Below are positions 21,825 through 25,814 of a DNA stretch of 25,814 nt, piece after piece (position 1 is the stretch's first letter; each line of letters opens with the position of its first letter). The notes beneath the pieces are model-generated. The model saw only the letters and a program-made list of their open reading frames with translations. It was not told the DNA's origin and searched no databases. Position numbers and translations under genes: made by a program. Source of the DNA: CAYUUP01 sp964447925 (GTDB lineage: Bacteria > Bacillota > Clostridia > Oscillospirales > Oscillospiraceae); assembly GCA_964447925.1 (NCBI GenBank), contig CAYUUP010000013.1:1-25814 (forward strand), given 5' to 3'.

Positions 21825-21851
21825 GCCCCCGCACCGATAAGGCGCGGGGGC
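21825..21851 (-). terminator. Terminator of the sugar importer operon
   Basis: GCCCCCGC (21825-21832) and GCGGGGGC (21844-21851) are perfectly complementary around an 11-base loop, 40 bases after the binding-protein stop. The T-run on the minus strand is short (CCTT); TTATTT follows on the plus strand. Confidence 0.65.
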
Positions 21852-21891
21852 TTATTTGCGGGGAAGATCATGTGCTGATCACAGCACCGGC

Positions 21892-23025
21892 TTAGAACTC
21901 GGCCTGATTCAAATATTCAGCGGCGTTCTCAGCGGTGATGTAGACCAGCTCAGTGCGATGGAACCGGGCAGTGCTGCCGGTGGAGAAGTACTCACCCATA
22001 GCGGTGACAGTGCCGGCGGCGATGCTGTCAGCGCGGTTCATGACAGTCAGTTCCAAATCACCGTCCAGGACAGCCTGGATTGCGTCAGACTGGCCGGTGA
22101 GGGAATAGACCTTGACCTGGCCGGTGAGTCCGGCCTCGTCCAGAGCCTGCACAGCGCCCATGGTCAGATCATCGTCATAGCCCATGATAATGTCACCAGC
22201 CTTCAGACCGGCGGAGATCCAGTTCTCGGTGACAGTCTTGGCTGTAGTACGGTCGGAATAGCAGTCCTCAATGCCGGCCAGCGTGTAGCTGGGATAGTCG
22301 GCCATATAGCCCTGGAAGCCGGCGTTCCGGTCGATGTAGTCCTGCAGGAAGGGAACGCCGTTGACCTCATAGACGTTGCAGGTATAATCCGCACCGTTCT
22401 GGCTGACCACATAGTTGGCGATGTTGGCGCACATCTGTTTCTGGTCGGGACCGATCATAGCGGTGACGTACTCATAGCCATCGGCGGCGGAGTCAGCGTC
22501 CAGAGCGCAGAGGAACATGGGGATCCCGGCATCACTGCACGTTTTTGCCATCGCAGACATATTTGCCGGGGTGCCGCCGAAGACGCACAGCGCGTCAACG
22601 CCGGAGTCAACCATCTGCTGGCAGTACTGGTCGAGCAAATTGGCATCGGTGTTGGCATCCAGTACCTTCACCGTTGCGCCGCAGGCCTTGGCATACTCCT
22701 CCAGCTTGGTGCCGACACGGCCGCCCCAGGGAGCGGCGGAGTTGATGGTGACGTAGCCGATGGTCTTGCCGGACAGATCAACTTTTTCGTAGTCCAAGTC
22801 AGCCCAGACTTCGCCGTCCGCCAGGACATAGTCCCAGGTGTTAGAAGCGTCCGTGTCACCGGGCTCCTCAGTCTCGGTTCCATCGGTATTGGGTTCCTCA
22901 GTCTCGGATTCGGTTCCCTCAGATTCTGAGTTGTCTGAGTCGGTGTTGCTGTTGCCGCCGCAGGCAGCCAGGGCGAGTACCATAGCCAGCGCCAGCAGGA
23001 GGGCAAAGAGCTTCTTGAGTTTCAT
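21892..23025 (-). CDS. Sugar ABC transporter substrate-binding lipoprotein
   Basis: This 377-residue extracellular receptor is of the periplasmic-binding-protein type 1 (ribose/galactose) family. The signal peptide MKLKKLFALLLALAMVLALA ends in a LAAC lipobox with Cys22. An acidic Ser/Thr/Glu linker (25-60) precedes the two-lobed domain beginning near KTIGYVTINSAAPWGGR. Typical ligand-domain segments are CVFGGTPANMSAMAKTCSDAGIP, GYDDDLTMGAVQALDEAGL and SLTGQSDAIQAVLDGDLELT. ATG 23025 has an AAAGGA site upstream. It is the last gene of the importer operon, after two permeases and the ATPase. The sugar cannot be assigned from the sequence. Confidence 0.93.
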   Translation of the reverse strand: MKLKKLFALLLALAMVLALAACGGNSNTDSDNSESEGTESETEEPNTDGTETEEPGDTDASNTWDYVLADGEVWADLDYEKVDLSGKTIGYVTINSAAPWGGRVGTKLEEYAKACGATVKVLDANTDANLLDQYCQQMVDSGVDALCVFGGTPANMSAMAKTCSDAGIPMFLCALDADSAADGYEYVTAMIGPDQKQMCANIANYVVSQNGADYTCNVYEVNGVPFLQDYIDRNAGFQGYMADYPSYTLAGIEDCYSDRTTAKTVTENWISAGLKAGDIIMGYDDDLTMGAVQALDEAGLTGQVKVYSLTGQSDAIQAVLDGDLELTVMNRADSIAAGTVTAMGEYFSTGSTARFHRTELVYITAENAAEYLNQAEF

Positions 23026-23040
23026 AAAATCATATCCTTT

Positions 23041-23091
23041 CCCGTAACGGGCCAGCGGCCCAAAATTTATATGACAGCCCGCACAAGCGGG
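23041..23091. other. Intercistronic hairpins before the sugar-binding protein
   Basis: GGGCC/GGCCC (23049-23053, 23057-23061) and CCCGC/GCGGG (23078-23082, 23087-23091) form two compact stems, with a third overlapping CCCGT/ACGGG at 23041-23051. They lie between the permease stop and the binding-protein start and may stabilise or process the mRNA so that the binding protein is made in excess. Confidence 0.55.
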
Positions 23092-23116
23092 ATATCAACA
23101 GAGAGATACAGCGGCC

Positions 23117-24127
23117 TCAGTCATCCGCTTTCTTGACGGTGGTAAAGTGATCCACCAGCAGGATGACAATCAGCAGGATGCCTGTGACCAGATTCACCAT
23201 AGCGGTATTCAGATAGAGCGCGCTCATGATCTGGCTGATGACCCGCATGATCAGAATGCCCAGCAGGATATGGACAGCGGTACCCTTGCCGCCGGTCATC
23301 TTAATGCCGCCGATGACACAGCAGGAGATGGGCAGGGTGGAGAGGGCCACGCCCTGGGTATAAATAGCCGAACCGGTATAGCTGACCATTAGGAAACCGC
23401 AGATACCTGCCAGAACGCCGGCAATGACGTAGGCGACAAACACGACCCGTCCGGGGTTGACGCCGGCAAACTTTGCCGCTTCAGGATTGTCTCCCACCAG
23501 CTTGATGGAGTTGCCAAATCTGGTCTTGTACATCCACAGGGCGGCAACTACAATGAATACCGCGAGGATGATCACCATGGGCGTCAACCATTTAATACCA
23601 AAGAGCTTGGTGGTGCCGATGGCCTTCACCGCTGTGCTTTCCGAAGGAGCATAATTTGATTTCGCAAACTGCAGGACATAGCCGTCGAAGATGTAGTTGG
23701 TGGCGATGGTGGCGATCAGAGGGGAGATGCCGATCTTGGTGATGATGAACCCGTTAAAAGCCCCTAGCAGGCCGCCCAGCACCAGAGCCGCGAGGATACC
23801 GACCAGCAAGGCTAAAATTGCACTGCCGCTGGCAGTATAGACGGCGTTGAAAGCCGTTACCATGGTGACGCCGCAGCTGGCAGCCAAATAACCCAGAGAC
23901 AGGTCAATGTTGCCCGTCATCATGACAATGCCCAGACCCAGAGCCACCAGCCCGTATTCGGCGGCGGTCAGGATCGCCTGATAGAAGCTGGTGGAGAACC
24001 CGTCCACCAGGGTAAACGCAACGATCAGTAAGAGTAGCAGGATCAGGACGGAGTTGTTATCCCGCAGCTGGCGCATGGCCCATTTTTTGCGATCCGTTGT
24101 GCCGCTCTTCAAGACTTTTTCTTCCAC
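23117..24127 (-). CDS. Sugar ABC transporter permease (RbsC type)
   Basis: This 336-residue RbsC-like permease has about eight to ten membrane spans. Diagnostic segments are LGIVMMTGNIDLSLGYLA (60-77), where the ribose-type family has GGIDLS, and NGFIITKIGISPLIATIAT (123-141). VGDNPEAAKFAGVNPGRV (211-228) is the cytoplasmic coupling loop. The start is GTG 24127, seven bases after AAGGGGG, inside the last 19 bases of the upstream permease gene, so the two are coupled. It is the second of two permeases that likely form a heterodimer in one importer. Confidence 0.92.
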   Translation of the reverse strand: MEEKVLKSGTTDRKKWAMRQLRDNNSVLILLLLLIVAFTLVDGFSTSFYQAILTAAEYGLVALGLGIVMMTGNIDLSLGYLAASCGVTMVTAFNAVYTASGSAILALLVGILAALVLGGLLGAFNGFIITKIGISPLIATIATNYIFDGYVLQFAKSNYAPSESTAVKAIGTTKLFGIKWLTPMVIILAVFIVVAALWMYKTRFGNSIKLVGDNPEAAKFAGVNPGRVVFVAYVIAGVLAGICGFLMVSYTGSAIYTQGVALSTLPISCCVIGGIKMTGGKGTAVHILLGILIMRVISQIMSALYLNTAMVNLVTGILLIVILLVDHFTTVKKADD

Positions 24128-25143
24128 AGTTTGACCCCCTTTCCCTTCATGGCATCCAGAGCCAGAATGAATACCATAATGATGCCCATCAAGATCTCAC
24201 TCATCTGCTCGTTGAGACCCAGCATAGTGAAGCCTGCAGTGAGTACACCGTAGAAGAACACACCGATGATGGTGGCCCAGACGGAGCCCTTGCCGCCGTT
24301 GACGGCGCAGCCGCCCAGCACCACGCAGAGGATGACCTCCATCTCCTTGCCGGAAGCGGACTGGGGGTTGGCGGATTGGACGTTGGCCATGGTGACCACG
24401 GCGGCCAGGCCGCAGACAAGACCCACGATGGCATAGGCAATGGTGATGTTCCGGGCGGAGCGGATACCGGAGAACCGGGCCGCCACCGGGTTGGAGCCGA
24501 TCATATAGAGCTGCTGGCCATAGACTGTCCGGGAGAGGAGCAGGGCCAGCACAACGGCCACCAGCACAAACCACACCACAAGGATGCTGACGGGGCCGAA
24601 CTGGGCCTTGCCAAACCACCGGAACGCGGCGGAGCAGCTCGCAGGGATCACCAGCACGGTGCCAGCGGAAACTAAAATGGCAAGTCCGGCAAAAATAGAA
24701 CTGCTGCCCAGAGTGGTGATGAAGGAATTCAGCTTCAGGTAGCCCACCAGGAAACCGTTGAGCAGGCCGCAGCACAGGCCCAGCAGCAGTGTGCCACCCA
24801 CGGCCAGAAGCGCGTTGTCATAGTTCAGCATGAACCAGCCGCAGACGCAGCCCAGGAAGGTCAGCTGATAGCCAACAGAGAGGTCAATGTTGCCGGTGAT
24901 CATCACCAGAGTCATGGCGAAAGCCATAATGCCGACGTAAACCTGCTGACGGAAGATGGCGAGGAAGTTGGAGGGGGTGATGAATACCAGGCCGCCGTTT
25001 CCCTTGCCCATGATCTGGAGGACAATCTCCAGCAGGATAATGACCACGATGAGGGCAACGAGGACTGAGGTGCCGTTCATGCTGAAGAATTTCTGCACCA
25101 GGCCGTTTTCCTTCTTTGCCTTTTCAGGAGCCTGATTGCTCAT
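24109..25143 (-). CDS. Sugar ABC transporter permease (RbsC type)
   Basis: This 344-residue RbsC-like permease has an N-terminal charged stretch (1-20) and a first span near 25-45. FAMTLVMITGNIDLSVGYQL (75-94) is the family motif, LNGFLVGYLKLNSFITTLG (128-146) the next span pair, and MIGSNPVAARFSGIRSARN the coupling loop. ATG 25143 overlaps the ATPase stop as ATGA. The order ATPase, permease, permease, binding protein on the minus strand is that of ribose/xylose-type operons, but two non-identical permeases are less common than one. Confidence 0.92.
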   Translation of the reverse strand: MSNQAPEKAKKENGLVQKFFSMNGTSVLVALIVVIILLEIVLQIMGKGNGGLVFITPSNFLAIFRQQVYVGIMAFAMTLVMITGNIDLSVGYQLTFLGCVCGWFMLNYDNALLAVGGTLLLGLCCGLLNGFLVGYLKLNSFITTLGSSSIFAGLAILVSAGTVLVIPASCSAAFRWFGKAQFGPVSILVVWFVLVAVVLALLLSRTVYGQQLYMIGSNPVAARFSGIRSARNITIAYAIVGLVCGLAAVVTMANVQSANPQSASGKEMEVILCVVLGGCAVNGGKGSVWATIIGVFFYGVLTAGFTMLGLNEQMSEILMGIIMVFILALDAMKGKGVKLWKKKS

Positions 25144-25814
25144 GCGGAAGCACCTCCTTTTGTAACCGCGTCAATGACGTCCTGCTTACCGATGGAGCAG
25201 GCCAGAACCGTCTCGGAGGAGAGGTCAGGGGTAATGGGCAGCTGGGCGGTCATCCTGCCCTCAAAGACGGTGATGACGCTGTCGCACACACCCAGGATCT
25301 CCTCAATCTCAGAGGAGACAACCACAATGGCCATGCCGCTTCTGGCCAGATCATTGATAATTTCATAAATCTCCGCCTTAGAGCCGACATCAATACCCCG
25401 GGTCGGTTCGTCAACAATAAGTACCCTAGGCTTCATGGTCAGCCACTTGGCCAGGACCACCTTTTGCTGGTTGCCGCCGGAGAGGTTGCCTGCAAGCTGG
25501 GTGATGGAGGGTGTCTTGGTGCGCATGGCAGTGATATATTCGTTGGCGTCTGTCTTTTGCCTGTTCCGATCGATGACACCCATCCTGGCCAGATCGCTGA
25601 GCTTCACCACAGTAGAGTTCAGCAGGATGGAGAGGGAGAGGGCCAGGCCCTCTTTCTTCCGATCCTCAGTGCAGAAGCCGATGCCGGCCTCGATGGCGGA
25701 GGCGGGACTGCCGCCCTTCAGAACCTTGCCGCCGACGCTGACGGAGCCGCCCTTTTTCACCTTGTCCACGCCGAAGATGGCCCGCATGATCTCGGAGCGG
25801 CCCGCGCCCACCAG
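25140..25814 (-). CDS. Sugar ABC transporter ATPase, C-terminal half (cut by window)
   Basis: At least 224 residues are present, open at the right window edge; the N-terminal half lies outside. This is the second nucleotide-binding domain of an RbsA/MglA-type double ATPase. It opens with the degenerate Walker A LVGAGRSE, then CTEDRKKEGL, the signature LSGGNQQKV and the Walker B VLIVDEPTRGIDVGSKAEIYEI. The last part reads VVVSSEIEEILGVCD. Full-length members have about 500 residues. It precedes the two permeases with an ATGA overlap. Confidence 0.95.
   Translation of the reverse strand: MVGAGRSEIMRAIFGVDKVKKGGSVSVGGKVLKGGSPASAIEAGIGFCTEDRKKEGLALSLSILLNSTVVKLSDLARMGVIDRNRQKTDANEYITAMRTKTPSITQLAGNLSGGNQQKVVLAKWLTMKPRVLIVDEPTRGIDVGSKAEIYEIINDLARSGMAIVVVSSEIEEILGVCDSVITVFEGRMTAQLPITPDLSSETVLACSIGKQDVIDAVTKGGASA

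Overview
The window looks like the chromosome of a spore-forming, GC-rich Clostridia bacterium, probably Oscillospirales (Flavonifractor/Intestinimonas-like; the lineage is inferred). The grounds are a full Spo0A, a meso-diaminopimelate peptidoglycan pathway (dapF next to a MurE with the DNPR motif), strong GGAGG ribosome sites, consensus sigma-A promoters and lipobox-type binding proteins. No phage structural genes or CRISPR arrays are visible.

Layout. Positions 1-1860 are accessory DNA: a 30-bp tandem repeat, a terminator, a perfect sigma-A promoter and three overlapping small genes (a Trp-rich orphan, a protein with four Cys4 fingers and an AP2-like domain, and a helix-turn-helix protein), then two terminators. 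This stretch abuts the 3' end of tRNA-Arg(ACG), which suggests one end of an integrated element. Next come spo0A (minus strand) and a tightly coupled minus-strand operon yqeG / endonuclease IV-like / Xaa-Pro peptidase. Divergent from it, on the plus strand, are a GH18-like orphan, dapF, murE (interrupted by a 10-N assembly gap) and cinA, closed by a bidirectional terminator.

From 10.4 to 14.6 kb the minus strand carries a polar amino-acid ABC importer (ATPase, lipoprotein, two permeases) followed by a cytidylate-kinase-like gene. The promoter is a perfect consensus with a terminator-like hairpin at its start point. From 14.8 to 18.3 kb is the rpmH-rnpA-yidD-yidC-jag cluster for ribosome, RNase P and membrane-protein insertion, again from a perfect promoter, but without dnaA/oriC or mnmE/mnmG beside it.

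Positions 18.24-18.78 kb are noncoding. They hold an 18-bp direct repeat and a stand-alone plus-strand transcription unit of about 200 nt (extended -10 promoter, paired ends, strong terminator) with no credible ORF; this is the best candidate for something undescribed. The rest, all on the minus strand, is a YczE/DUF6198-type membrane protein, a second cytidylate-kinase-like gene, acetate kinase (ackA) and a ribose-type sugar ABC importer (lipoprotein, two permeases, ATPase cut off by the window edge).

Most of the window is ordinary core metabolism and cell-envelope biology. The unusual material lies in the first 1.9 kb, the amino-acid importer leader and the 18.2-18.8 kb intergenic region.
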